A stretch of DNA of 25,885 bases from an uncultured Collinsella sp. (GCA_900765115.1 CAAFQK010000029.1:1-25885), one strand, 5' to 3'. Shown: positions 1-7,159, counted from the first letter of the stretch. Numbers and translations are program-made. The notes: generated from the sequence alone by a model not told the origin.

Positions 1-876
1 CCCGCCTCTTACACCACATCTCTGCGCGCTACCGCGCTCGGCCGCTTCGATCACGTGTTTGGCGAGGATCGCCGTCGTCACAGCGCCCACACCGCCCGGC
101 ACGGGCGTGATGGCGTTAACGACCGGCTCCGCAGCATCAGAATCGACGTCACCCACCAGCTTGCCAGCGGCCTCGTCCCAATTAATGCCCACATCAATGA
201 TCGTCTGGCCCTCGCGAACCGCGTCCACACCAATCGTACGCGCGCGTCCAACGGCGGCAACCACAATGTCGGCAGCACGGCACTCGGCAGCAAGGTCGCG
301 CGTATGCGTATGGCACGTTGTCACAGTCGCATTGCGCGCCGTAAGCATGGCGGCAACAGGACGCCCAATCACCAGCGACCGACCGACAACCGCGACCTTG
401 GCCCCATCCAGCTCAACGCCGTAATGATCCAGCAAAGCAAGCACGGCTTCGGCTGTGCAGGGGGCAAAACCCTCACCGCGCCCCGAAAGCGTAGTGAGCA
501 GCGAAGCCGGCGTCATGGAGTCAACGTCCTTGGCGGGATCGAGTGCCGCGGCAACCGCATCCTCATCAAGCCCAGCAGGCAGCGGGCGAAACATCAGGCA
601 GCCATGAACAGTCGAGTCGGCATTTATGTCCTCGATGGCCGTCAACAGCTCGTCCTGCGAAACATCGGCGGGAAGCAAAATGCGGCGAGCTTCAATGCCA
701 ACCTTCTCGCAGCGCTTGAGGGCACCGCGCTCGTAGGATAGGTCGTCCTCGCGTTCACCCACACGCACGATAGCCAACGTCGGAACAACGCCCCGCTCGC
801 GCAGGACTGCGCAGCGAGCAGCAAGTTCCTCAGTCAAAGCGCGAGCAACGGGAGCACCCTTCAGCAGTTCAGCCAT
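1..876 (-). CDS. folD: methylene-THF dehydrogenase FolD, 3' end cut by the window edge
   Basis: FolD interconverts 5,10-methylene-THF and 5,10-methenyl-THF with NAD(P) and, in most bacteria, also hydrolyses methenyl-THF to 10-formyl-THF. The minus frame is open from ATG 876 to base 1 (292 codons, no stop), so only the last few residues can be missing. It reads MAELLKGAPVARALTEE at the start. The dinucleotide-binding loop VVGRSLVIGRPVA is at residues 163-175, and the C-terminal ITPVPGGVGAVTTAIL signature is typical of the family. The start is two bases after the fchA stop, with a GAGAGGA ribosome site inside the end of fchA, so the two genes are one operon. Odd: aligned with E. coli FolD without gaps, the catalytic Lys54 becomes Ala52, Gln98 becomes Phe96 and Gly122 becomes Ser120, while Asp121 is kept (Asp119). 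Dehydrogenase activity is expected; cyclohydrolase activity is doubtful (inference). Confidence 0.93.
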   Translation of the reverse strand, partial: MAELLKGAPVARALTEELAARCAVLRERGVVPTLAIVRVGEREDDLSYERGALKRCEKVGIEARRILLPADVSQDELLTAIEDINADSTVHGCLMFRPLPAGLDEDAVAAALDPAKDVDSMTPASLLTTLSGRGEGFAPCTAEAVLALLDHYGVELDGAKVAVVGRSLVIGRPVAAMLTARNATVTTCHTHTRDLAAECRAADIVVAAVGRARTIGVDAVREGQTIIDVGINWDEAAGKLVGDVDSDAAEPVVNAITPVPGGVGAVTTAILAKHVIEAAERGSAQRCGVRGG

Positions 877-878
877 GG

Positions 879-1511
879 CTATCCTCTCTTCCTTGCAGCG
901 TCGGCGGCGCGGCGCGCCAGCGCATCGGCGCGCGGCAACCACGTGTCGAGCAACTCATCACACGCCGTCTCGAGCTCCTCGGCGCGTGCACGATCCTTCA
1001 TAGACGTGGTGTTCGCAAAGAGCGTCAAGCTCGCGCCCTGCATGGCGGCGCGGCAGAATACGGCGCCGCACGCCACATCGGACAGCAGCTGACGCGAACC
1101 CTTGTCGGCCATGTCCTCGAGTAGCGCCAGCGCACGCCCGCAGGCATCCATAATGCGATACGGCGGCATAGCGGCCACATGCAGCGCATCCTGAATCGCC
1201 GCAGGTCGAGCCGGATCATCACGAGGAATACCGTATGCCGCAGATACCTGGCCGTATGCACGAACATCCTCGGCAACCAGGCCCACAAGCTCCTGCGCCA
1301 ACTCGTCTGCCTGGGCAAACGCGCGCGTCAGATCGTCTGCGCGATCGGCAAGCGCAGGGTTTGTCGCACCGTAGCGGGCAACCATTCCGCACAGCGAGGC
1401 GCCCAGCGCGCCCACAAAGGCGCTCGCGCTGCCACCGCCGGGAACCGGCTCGCGCGCGGCCAGCGCCTCGGCAAACCCGCGGCAGGTCTTGTCCATCATC
1501 TCTTGGCTCAT
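879..1511 (-). CDS. fchA: methenyl-THF cyclohydrolase / cyclodeaminase-family protein FchA
   Basis: A 210-residue all-alpha protein of the formiminotransferase-cyclodeaminase family. Stand-alone members in anaerobes act as methenyl-THF cyclohydrolase or formimino-THF cyclodeaminase. The glycine-rich folate-binding motif VPGGGSASAFVGALG lies near residues 23-37, and length and composition match single-domain FchA. Two ATGs are possible: 1517 leaves only one base after the AAGGTG ribosome site (1519-1525), while 1511 (MSQEMMDK) leaves seven, so 1511 is chosen. It is the first gene of an operon with folD, whose ATG is two bases after the TAG. Because FolD lacks the cyclohydrolase lysine, FchA is the likely cyclohydrolase of the pathway, working with Fhs encoded at 11422-13089. 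A cyclodeaminase role in histidine or purine breakdown cannot be excluded from sequence. Confidence 0.9.
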   Translation of the reverse strand: MSQEMMDKTCRGFAEALAAREPVPGGGSASAFVGALGASLCGMVARYGATNPALADRADDLTRAFAQADELAQELVGLVAEDVRAYGQVSAAYGIPRDDPARPAAIQDALHVAAMPPYRIMDACGRALALLEDMADKGSRQLLSDVACGAVFCRAAMQGASLTLFANTTSMKDRARAEELETACDELLDTWLPRADALARRAADAARKRG

Positions 1512-1588
1512 ACGCATGCACCTTCAAGTCGTATGCATCGGTCGGGTGGCAACCGCCGACCGACCGCATCGATCACATAATGGTGCTA

Positions 1589-1617
1589 AGTCTAGCCCAT
1601 AAGTACTCAAGCGTCAG
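1589..1617 (-). promoter_or_regulatory. candidate fchA-folD promoter
   Basis: On the minus strand CTGACG (1612-1617) and TAGACT (1589-1594) are separated by 17 bases, a reasonable sigma-70 type -35/-10 pair about 75 bases upstream of the fchA start. Both hexamers deviate from consensus, so this is a guess from spacing and position. Confidence 0.35.
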
Positions 1618-1672
1618 CGCACCTGGCCATCGCGGATTTCTATGACGAACGATAGGCGTCGGCACCGCAAAC

Positions 1673-1691
1673 ATGGAACACATGGCCCACC
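1673..1691 (+). repeat. direct repeat copy 1 (19 bases)
   Basis: ATGGAACACATGGCCCACC here recurs at 1878-1896 with one mismatch (18 of 19 identical), 205 bases downstream in the same orientation. Both copies are intergenic and bracket the two hairpins. Confidence 0.7.
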
Positions 1692-1747
1692 TTTCGAGAC
1701 TTCCGGACGTCACAAACTGGGACATATCTATAAACAAGGAACCTGTT

Positions 1748-1774
1748 GGGGCAACGCCCGCGTACACGCGCCCC
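1748..1774 (+). other. GC-rich hairpin upstream of the lipoprotein gene
   Basis: Outer arms GGGGC (1748-1752) and GCCCC (1770-1774) enclose an inner GCGT-AC-ACGC stem (1760-1769). The sequence then runs into TTTAAAAC. Together with the hairpin at 1800-1831 it makes a structured plus-strand segment. Confidence 0.4.
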
Positions 1775-1799
1775 TTTAAAACAACGGACACCTCACCCC

Positions 1800-1831
1800 G
1801 GGGAGAGCCAGCACCGGCCCTCCCCTCTTTT
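1800..1831 (+). terminator. terminator-like hairpin with no known gene upstream on its strand
   Basis: GGGGAGAGCC (1800-1809) pairs with GGCCCTCCCC (1816-1825) apart from one internal mismatch, with a six-base loop, followed by TCTTTT (1826-1831). It has the form of an intrinsic plus-strand terminator, yet no plus-strand gene precedes it in the window. It may end a small RNA or attenuate the lipoprotein transcript. Confidence 0.5.
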
Positions 1832-1877
1832 GGACCCGCGCATATTGCCACTTAACGGCGCAAATCCGGCCCTCAGA

Positions 1878-1896
1878 ATGGGACACATGGCCCACC
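1878..1896 (+). repeat. direct repeat copy 2 (19 bases)
   Basis: ATGGGACACATGGCCCACC, one base different from the copy at 1673-1691. It lies about 70 bases upstream of the lipoprotein start codon, where a regulator site or leader element would be plausible, but no family is recognised. Confidence 0.7.
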
Positions 1897-1968
1897 CGAA
1901 GGAGCCGTCCACGCGTACAGTAAAGGCAGGTAATCCATGGGCGGTTACAGATCGAGGAGGACACGACC

Positions 1969-2562
1969 ATGAAAAAGAAGGCCTTTGCGATTCTCACCCT
2001 CTGCATCAGTCTCTTTGCCGCGGTTGCCCTGGTGGGTTGCGGCGGAAGCGGCGGCGCTACCGGCAGTGGCGGTGGCGGCGGCGCAGAAAAGCCAGCCGTG
2101 GATATGAGGACCGACTTCATTTGGTTTAAGGTCGAGGTTCCCGAGGGAGTCGAAATCACGGACGTTGCAGGCGACACCGCCGACAGGGCCCAGTTTAAGT
2201 TCACCGAGAGCGAGCACGCCAGCGACCGTTTCATCCCCGTCTTCGATCCTGACAAGAACGCCGACGAGCTGTTCGACTACGAGGCAAAGTGGAAGGCCAA
2301 CTCTGGATGGACCGAGAGCGATCCCGTTAAGTACAACGGCAAGACCTGGCGCAGTGCCTACTTCACGCACTCGGGCGGCGTAACGACCGAATACTTCACC
2401 GACGTTGACGGCGGCAGTGTGTACGTGCGTATCGACAACGTCGAGGAACACAAGGACGCCGTCGAGACCATGATGAAGTCTCTGGAATTTGCCGACGACA
2501 TCGCCGAGGCCAAGACCGAGGCCATGGACGTCAAGCTCGACGATATCGAGATCAAGCGCTAA
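1969..2562 (+). CDS. small secreted lipoprotein, PsbP/Mog1-like fold suspected
   Basis: The 197-residue protein begins with a lipoprotein signal peptide: MKKK, a hydrophobic stretch, then lipobox LVGC with the modified Cys at residue 24, followed by a Gly/Ser/Ala linker to about residue 40. The remainder (about 46-180) alternates strands and helices, with an aromatic FIWFKVEVPEG start, a central YNGKTWRSAYF hairpin and a closing helix ending in VETMMKSLEF. That layout resembles the PsbP/Mog1-like lipoproteins common in Firmicutes and Actinobacteria; this is a pattern judgement. The start is set by a strong GAGGAGGAC ribosome site just upstream. A terminator at 2635-2666 ends the transcript, so it is monocistronic and separate from the phospholipase gene. 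No specific ligand or function can be assigned. Confidence 0.8.
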   Translation: MKKKAFAILTLCISLFAAVALVGCGGSGGATGSGGGGGAEKPAVDMRTDFIWFKVEVPEGVEITDVAGDTADRAQFKFTESEHASDRFIPVFDPDKNADELFDYEAKWKANSGWTESDPVKYNGKTWRSAYFTHSGGVTTEYFTDVDGGSVYVRIDNVEEHKDAVETMMKSLEFADDIAEAKTEAMDVKLDDIEIKR

Positions 2563-2867
2563 ACGACTGGCAAGCGCAACGGGAAACACGGTCGCAGTGC
2601 TAACAAGCGGCGGTACCCCAGCGCTTCGTACCCAGGGAGGGCCGGTAAACCGACCCTCCCTTTCTTATGCCGGTAGCCAACGAACGCGAGGATGCCGGAC
2701 GCCGGAACCGCTCCAAATGTAGCAACAGTACGAAAACGACAAACACCCCAACACGTCCGCCCGCCGATTTATTGCGCCGCGCAGACAATTAAACCAGCAT
2801 CTTTAAACATCTGAGCAGTATAGTGACCAAAACTATCGCATAACCGCACTCTACGAATGGAGAAGTT
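2563..2867. other. 305-base intergenic region
   Basis: The first part carries the lipoprotein terminator. The second part, from about 2770, is AT-richer and holds the presumed phospholipase promoter: TATAGT at 2819-2824 is a good -10, but no good -35 is visible at the right distance. A small inverted repeat, ATAGT-N7-ACTAT (2820-2836), overlaps that -10 and could be an operator. No gene is seen. Confidence 0.45.
2635..2666 (+). terminator. intrinsic terminator after the lipoprotein gene
   Basis: GGGAGGGCCGG (2635-2645) and CCGACCCTCCC (2650-2660) form a stem with one C/A mismatch around a TAAA loop, followed by TTTCTT. It lies about 70 bases past the stop codon at 2562. Confidence 0.85.
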
Positions 2868-5372
2868 ATGACCGAACACCACGCCATCAGCCGCCGAGCA
2901 TTTACGTTGGGCCTTGGACTCGCGGCGTTGTCGCCACTTGCAAGCCTGCCCGAAACCGCGGCATTGGGCATTGGCCCACGAGCGGCATTTGCAGACGACG
3001 CTGCCACAGCGTCGGTCAGCCTCGACAATTTCGTCATTCGCCTTCGCCCCGCGGGCTATTTTCGCACCGCGAGCGTCAACCAAGACGGCAACGTTCGCGG
3101 CAACGTCTGTCACCTGTTTAACGACGGCACGTCCAGCAAGCTCATCCTTGAGAACGTAACGACCAAGAATGACGATACAAACTGGTACGCCATCCGCACC
3201 TTGCTCAATTTCGAAGAGCATAAAAAGACGGGCTACAGCATTTGGTCGGTCGACGACGACTCGGACAAAGATGGAAAGGTCATCCACGTATGGGGCGGCG
3301 AGTATGACAACAAGCCCAGCCGCGCTTTTGCGCTCGAGCGTCAATCAAACGGAACCTACATCATCCGAGACCGCACGGTCGAGAAAGAAACCGAGAAAAA
3401 AGACATTAAGTACCTGGCAATAGAATCGAACGGCAAAGACCAGGACAACAATAAGATCTGCCATAAGAGTAAGAGCATTCCGTGGGAGCTCGAACTTATC
3501 GGTTACGACATGAAAAAGAACGATGCCACGGTTAGCAGCCTCGACTGGATCACGTACAGCAGCTACGTCGACGGACCATGTTGGATGAAAAACGTCGACG
3601 ACAACAAGTTCCTCGACGAGCTGAGCATCCCGGGTACGCACGATTCGGGCACCTGCAGCGTGGACAACGACACTGAGCCCCAATCCTCGCAAGTAAAATG
3701 CCAGCAGGATTACATTCCCACGCAGTTGCTCGAAGGCATTCGCTATTTTGATATCCGGCTCGGAAAGGGCGATGACCCCGGCATCGACCACGGGATTTTC
3801 TACCTACTCAAAAAAGACGGGAACTATCTGCATCTCTCCGATGTCATAGGCTACTTCAAAACGTTTTTGAACGAAAACCCGTCAGAAGCGCTCATCATGC
3901 TCGCATCGCGCGGCAACGATGAGGCTACCGACGAAAGCATAACGACGGCCTTCGCCAAGGTTATGGCCGATAACCCCGATCTGTTCTACACGTCGAGCCA
4001 CGTCCCCACGCTGGGCGAGGTGCGCGGAAAGATCGTCCTGCTGCGTCGATTTAGGCTCGACGGCAACAGCGTAGACGGCCACACGTGGGGCCTCGACCTT
4101 ACCGAATGGGATGACAAAATCAAGGCGCACACCGACAGCTCCTCTATGTGTCTCGTCCAAGACGCGCGGGGCTTTGAAGCCGCGGGGGAAACAGGCGACA
4201 AAGAGCCCTATTGCACCAAGGTATACGCCCAGGACAAGTACAAACTCACGGGAACCGACAAGCTCAGCTGGGTCGATAATGCGCTGAAGGAAACGACCGG
4301 GCGCACGCGCAACAAGGTGGACGTCGTGGACGATGACGAGGCCAAGGTGCAAGTCCAGGAGCGTTGCTGGTCTATCAACTACACCAGCTGCACGGGCTTG
4401 TCGCACGGAGGCAATCCTTTTACCTCGGCACGAGTAGTCAACGAGCATCTGTATAAGAGCCCGTACATCAATCCCAGCGGCACCGAGGATACAAAGTCAG
4501 ATTACCTCAAGCACATTGGCATCATCGCATCCGACTTTGTTGATGCGGCGCTGGCCCGGAGCATCTACCAGCGCAATTACGATACGGAGCACAAGCAGAC
4601 GGCTTCGTACTATCTCCCGTACTATCTCCCGACCCGCATGCGCATGACGTACGGCGACTCGCTGAGCGATGCCTCATTCCAGGATGGCAAGACCGTTGGC
4701 GAGGGTCATTTCCGCCTTGCCGACAGCAGCAACGCGCTCAACGCGACAGCTTCGGGCCATGCGTTTGCCATTGAATACGTGGATGTCGACGCCCTGGGCA
4801 ACGAGACCGTTACGGGGCTGCAGGGCTCTGTGCCCATCGATATCGATCCACGCGCGCTGACGCCCCATTTTGAGGGACTCGAAGGCCTTAAGGCCGGCGA
4901 AGACGTGCGCGCCAAGATTGCGGCATCACTCGAGGGCAAGCTCGAAACCGATGCCTGCACGGCCCAGCTCGAGTTTGTGCACGACGCGAACGGCGCTCCG
5001 GGCACAACAGCAATGGCCGAAGGCGAAACATTTGCCGCAGGAACGTACTGGGTGCGCGTGAACGGTCTCTTGGGCGACGCGGCGCAGAACTACACGCTCG
5101 CCAGCGACGGAGCCGCAAGCTTTACCGTAGCGGCCTCGGACGGTGCAGGCGGCGCCGGCAGCGGCACCGACGGTGGCACGGGTTCCAACGCAGGCAGCGC
5201 CGACAAGAACGGCAAGGGCAACAAGAGCAAGGGCTCGGGCGGAAAGCTCGCCAACACGGGTGACGGCTCCGGCGTTGCCGCCGGGCTCACCGCTGCCGCC
5301 GTGGCGACAACGATCGCCGGCGCGGCAATGCTTGCCAGTGACCATGAAAGTGACGAAGGCGCTAGCGAATAG
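2868..5372 (+). CDS. Tat-exported, wall-anchored PI-PLC-type phosphodiesterase
   Basis: This 834-residue protein starts after a GGAGAAG ribosome site. Its N-terminus has a twin-arginine signal (SRRAFTLGLGLAAL, Arg9-Arg10) with a likely cleavage after AFA near residue 42. Residues about 48-212 look like a beta-trefoil, ricin-type carbohydrate-binding region (inference). Residues about 240-560 are a phosphatidylinositol-specific phospholipase C X-domain. SIPGTHDSGT gives catalytic His258 and Asp259, RYFDIRL gives Asp295/Arg297, DHGIFY gives the second His308, and GIIASDFVD (551-559) matches the conserved end of bacterial PI-PLCs. Spacing follows the B. cereus enzyme closely. Beta-rich repeats follow, then a Gly/Ser/Asn/Lys linker and a sorting-like C-terminus: LANTGD at 794-799, a hydrophobic stretch, and an acidic tail (DHESDEGASE) rather than the usual basic one. 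It probably cleaves phosphoinositides or glycosyl-PI at the cell surface; substrate unknown. Confidence 0.87.
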   Translation: MTEHHAISRRAFTLGLGLAALSPLASLPETAALGIGPRAAFADDAATASVSLDNFVIRLRPAGYFRTASVNQDGNVRGNVCHLFNDGTSSKLILENVTTKNDDTNWYAIRTLLNFEEHKKTGYSIWSVDDDSDKDGKVIHVWGGEYDNKPSRAFALERQSNGTYIIRDRTVEKETEKKDIKYLAIESNGKDQDNNKICHKSKSIPWELELIGYDMKKNDATVSSLDWITYSSYVDGPCWMKNVDDNKFLDELSIPGTHDSGTCSVDNDTEPQSSQVKCQQDYIPTQLLEGIRYFDIRLGKGDDPGIDHGIFYLLKKDGNYLHLSDVIGYFKTFLNENPSEALIMLASRGNDEATDESITTAFAKVMADNPDLFYTSSHVPTLGEVRGKIVLLRRFRLDGNSVDGHTWGLDLTEWDDKIKAHTDSSSMCLVQDARGFEAAGETGDKEPYCTKVYAQDKYKLTGTDKLSWVDNALKETTGRTRNKVDVVDDDEAKVQVQERCWSINYTSCTGLSHGGNPFTSARVVNEHLYKSPYINPSGTEDTKSDYLKHIGIIASDFVDAALARSIYQRNYDTEHKQTASYYLPYYLPTRMRMTYGDSLSDASFQDGKTVGEGHFRLADSSNALNATASGHAFAIEYVDVDALGNETVTGLQGSVPIDIDPRALTPHFEGLEGLKAGEDVRAKIAASLEGKLETDACTAQLEFVHDANGAPGTTAMAEGETFAAGTYWVRVNGLLGDAAQNYTLASDGAASFTVAASDGAGGAGSGTDGGTGSNAGSADKNGKGNKSKGSGGKLANTGDGSGVAAGLTAAAVATTIAGAAMLASDHESDEGASE

Positions 5373-5405
5373 GCCAGCCGGCCTTTTGGGCGCATCAACT
5401 CGATG

Positions 5406-5441
5406 AGGGGCGCAGAACACCGTTCTGTGCCCCTGATTTTT
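5406..5441. terminator. terminator between convergent genes
   Basis: GGGGCGCAGAAC (5407-5418) pairs with GTTCTGTGCCCC (5422-5433) with one G-T pair and an ACC loop; ATTTTTA follows on the plus strand. It lies between the phospholipase stop (5372) and the end of the opposing gene (5467). Confidence 0.85.
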
Positions 5442-5466
5442 ACCTTGGTCCGAACACCGCTATCGG

Positions 5467-5736
5467 CTACATCACCATGTTCAGCGCTTTCACAAATTCC
5501 TGGGCCTTCGCACGGCTACTCAGGCTAAAGACGCAAGCGGTCAACAGCCTGTTACGCAGGAAAACGTCGCGACCCTTGATCCTGTTGACCCCCGTGATGT
5601 CCTTAAGGTAGACAATCTCGGTTTGCCTGCCGCCAAAAGTGCCCTTCTCGAGCACCTCGATACGATTGGGGTAGATCTTAACGTCTTTAAACCTACCCGA
5701 ACCTTTGTCCTGGAATAGCAGCGTGTTGTTGTCCAT
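5467..5736 (-). CDS. small PH-like domain protein
   Basis: The protein is 89 residues from ATG 5736. An upstream GTG at 5781 is possible, but the ATG has a much better ribosome site (GGGAGTG with six bases between). The sequence is strand-rich and ends with a helix (SRAKAQEFVKALNMV). The pattern of strands (FKDVKIYPNRIEVLEKG, TEIVYLKDITGVNR, LLTACVFSLSS) with the closing helix resembles short bacterial PH-like domains, in which the final AQEFVxAL helix packs on a beta sandwich. It has no signal peptide or membrane segment, so it is cytosolic. It is monocistronic, with a candidate promoter of its own, and converges on the phospholipase gene. Function unknown. Confidence 0.75.
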   Translation of the reverse strand: MDNNTLLFQDKGSGRFKDVKIYPNRIEVLEKGTFGGRQTEIVYLKDITGVNRIKGRDVFLRNRLLTACVFSLSSRAKAQEFVKALNMVM

Positions 5737-5768
5737 ACGCGTCACTCCCGTGGGGTTCGCTAAAACTG

Positions 5769-5797
5769 TCTCTATTGCCACATTTTAGTCACCGCAA
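5769..5797 (-). promoter_or_regulatory. candidate promoter for the PH-like gene
   Basis: On the minus strand TTGCGG (5792-5797) and TAGAGA (5769-5774) are separated by 17 bases. The pair lies about 35 bases upstream of the ATG at 5736, leaving a short leader. Both hexamers are fair sigma-70 matches. Confidence 0.45.
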
Positions 5798-5858
5798 GGC
5801 TCCCATGCGAAGGTGCCAGACAGCAAAGCAATTCGTGTCCGCGCGAGGCTTTAAACTA

Positions 5859-5877
5859 AATGCAATCAAGATGCATT
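5859..5877. promoter_or_regulatory. inverted repeat upstream of the YhcG-type nuclease gene
   Basis: AATGCA (5859-5864) and TGCATT (5872-5877) are perfectly complementary, separated by seven bases, directly after a TAAACT -10-like element. The site covers an alternative ATG (5860) and precedes the chosen start at 5905 by 27 bases. This is the position of an operator. Confidence 0.35.
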
Positions 5878-5904
5878 CCACAAGAGGAAAGTGGGGCGAC
5901 AGTG

Positions 5905-6954
5905 ATGGGCGAACTGGTAAACCGTGGAGAATCGGCAATCGTGCCCGAAGGTTTTTACAAGCAGGTCTCCTCAATTCTCAACGCTGCTCGCGACAAGGCC
6001 TATACCGCCGTTAACTTTGCGATGGTTGAGGCGTATTGGGAGATCGGCAAGAGCATTGTTGATGAGCAGGGCGGAGAGGAGCGCGCCAAGTATGGAGAGG
6101 CGCTGCTCAAGGCCCTCGCAATCAGACTTACCAAGGATTTTGGTAAAGGTTTTGAAGCAAGAGAGCTGCGCAAAATGCGTCAGTTCTATCTTGCATTTCC
6201 AATTCGGGACTCACTGCGTCCCGAATTGAGCTGGACACATTACCGCAGGTTAATACGCATTCCTGACCCCGAAGCTCGCACCTGGTACATGAACGAATGC
6301 GCCAACTCTCGCTGGAGCACGCGCCAGCTCGAACGCCAGATCAACACCATGTTCCGCGAGCGCCTGCTTGCCAGCAAGGACAAGGAGGCCGTCACCCAGG
6401 AAATCCAAATGAGCGCCCCGGCTCGTCGTCCCGAGGATATCATCCGCGACCCATATGTACTGGAGTTTTTAGGTTTCTCGGACGATACTGCGTTTCGCGA
6501 GAGCGATCTAGAGCAGGCGCTCATCACGCATCTTCAGAAGTTCCTGCTGGAGCTTGGCCGTGGCTTCGCTTTCGAGGCGCGCCAAAAGCGCATCACCTTT
6601 GATGGACGCCATTCCTATATTGACCTTGTTTTTTACAACTATCTGATGCGCTGCTTCGTGCTCATCGACCTTAAGACGGACGATCTTACGCATCAGGACC
6701 TGGGCCAGATGCAAATGTATGTGAACTACTACACGCGCGAACTCATGAACGAAGGCGACAATCCGCCCATAGGCATCGTGCTCTGCGCGGACAAAAGCGA
6801 TTCGATCGTCGAGTACACGCTGCCCGAAGACAACGACCAAGTGTTTGCCGCCAAATACCTGCCATATCTTCCAAGCAAGGAAGAGCTGGCGCGCGAGCTG
6901 AGTGCCGAGTACCGCGCCATCAACGAAGCGACCAATGGCGAAACGCAAGGGTAG
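5905..6954 (+). CDS. YhcG-type PD-(D/E)XK nuclease (DUF1016)
   Basis: This 349-residue protein matches the YhcG/DUF1016 family. The N-terminal half is the helical DUF1016_N region (ARDKAYTAVNFAMVEAYWEIGKSI, then ELRKMRQFYLAFP and LSWTHYRRLIRI). The C-terminal half is a PD-(D/E)XK nuclease fold: FEARQKRITFDGRHSYIDL, then FVLIDLKTD and GQMQMYVNYY. The metal-site acidic residues are the Asp in YIDLVFY and the Asp in IDLK, with the catalytic Lys two residues on; IDLK is the usual form in this family. Two starts are possible. ATG 5860 lies inside an inverted repeat and adds 15 residues of no family character, so ATG 5905 (MGELVNRGE) is preferred, although its ribosome site is weak. It stands alone here with no methylase, integrase or partner toxin. 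Family members often travel with mobile or defence loci, but their cellular role is unsettled. Confidence 0.88.
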   Translation: MGELVNRGESAIVPEGFYKQVSSILNAARDKAYTAVNFAMVEAYWEIGKSIVDEQGGEERAKYGEALLKALAIRLTKDFGKGFEARELRKMRQFYLAFPIRDSLRPELSWTHYRRLIRIPDPEARTWYMNECANSRWSTRQLERQINTMFRERLLASKDKEAVTQEIQMSAPARRPEDIIRDPYVLEFLGFSDDTAFRESDLEQALITHLQKFLLELGRGFAFEARQKRITFDGRHSYIDLVFYNYLMRCFVLIDLKTDDLTHQDLGQMQMYVNYYTRELMNEGDNPPIGIVLCADKSDSIVEYTLPEDNDQVFAAKYLPYLPSKEELARELSAEYRAINEATNGETQG

Positions 6955-6978
6955 CAGCACGTTGCGACCGAAACCACC

Positions 6979-7016
6979 GCAGCCGTCGCAGGCGCACTCG
7001 CGGTTGCGACGGCTGC
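6979..7016. other. strong hairpin after the YhcG-type gene
   Basis: GCAGCCGTCGCA (6979-6990) and TGCGACGGCTGC (7005-7016) are a perfect 12-bp stem with a 14-base loop, 25 bases after the stop codon. No T-run follows on either strand, so it is not a classic intrinsic terminator; a processing or mRNA-end stabilising role is possible. Confidence 0.55.
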
Positions 7017-7132
7017 TACGAAACAATACCGGTCATGGACGCCGGCAACGACATTCTAGCCGTGGCTGGCGAGCGTGACCTAACAGGCAAAGACGCGGCC
7101 TTCGTCTGATGTGGCTCCATTGGTTGCCACAG

Positions 7133-7159
7133 AAAAGGGCCGGTTGCAGCCGACCCTTT
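7133..7159 (-). terminator. intrinsic terminator, probably for the zinc-ribbon gene
   Basis: AAAGGGCCGG (7134-7143) pairs with CCGACCCTTT (7150-7159) apart from one C/A mismatch. Read on the minus strand the stem ends in CCCTTTTC, a usable U-tract; the plus strand has only TTT. It is about 190 bases beyond the stop codon at 7350. The stem repeats the GGGcCGG/CCGaCCC design of the terminator at 2635-2666. Confidence 0.65.

Larger units (their letters stand above)
1518..1968. other. 451-base intergenic region without a recognisable gene
   Basis: This divergent spacer separates fchA (minus) from the lipoprotein gene (plus). I find no convincing protein: open frames here start at poor codons, lack ribosome sites and have no family features. 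It does hold a putative fchA promoter, a 19-base direct repeat (1673-1691 and 1878-1896), and two consecutive GC-rich hairpins (1748-1774 and 1800-1831) on the plus strand ahead of the lipoprotein gene. An AT-rich patch around 1720-1735 (ATATCTATAAAC) could hold a plus-strand promoter. Confidence 0.6.

Noticed and set aside
55..741. 228-codon plus-strand open frame
   Set aside because: Antisense to folD, whose motifs are unmistakable on the minus strand.
1573..1851. 92-codon minus-strand open frame in the first intergenic region
   Set aside because: Begins with GTG, has no ribosome site, spans the fchA promoter region and has no protein-like character.
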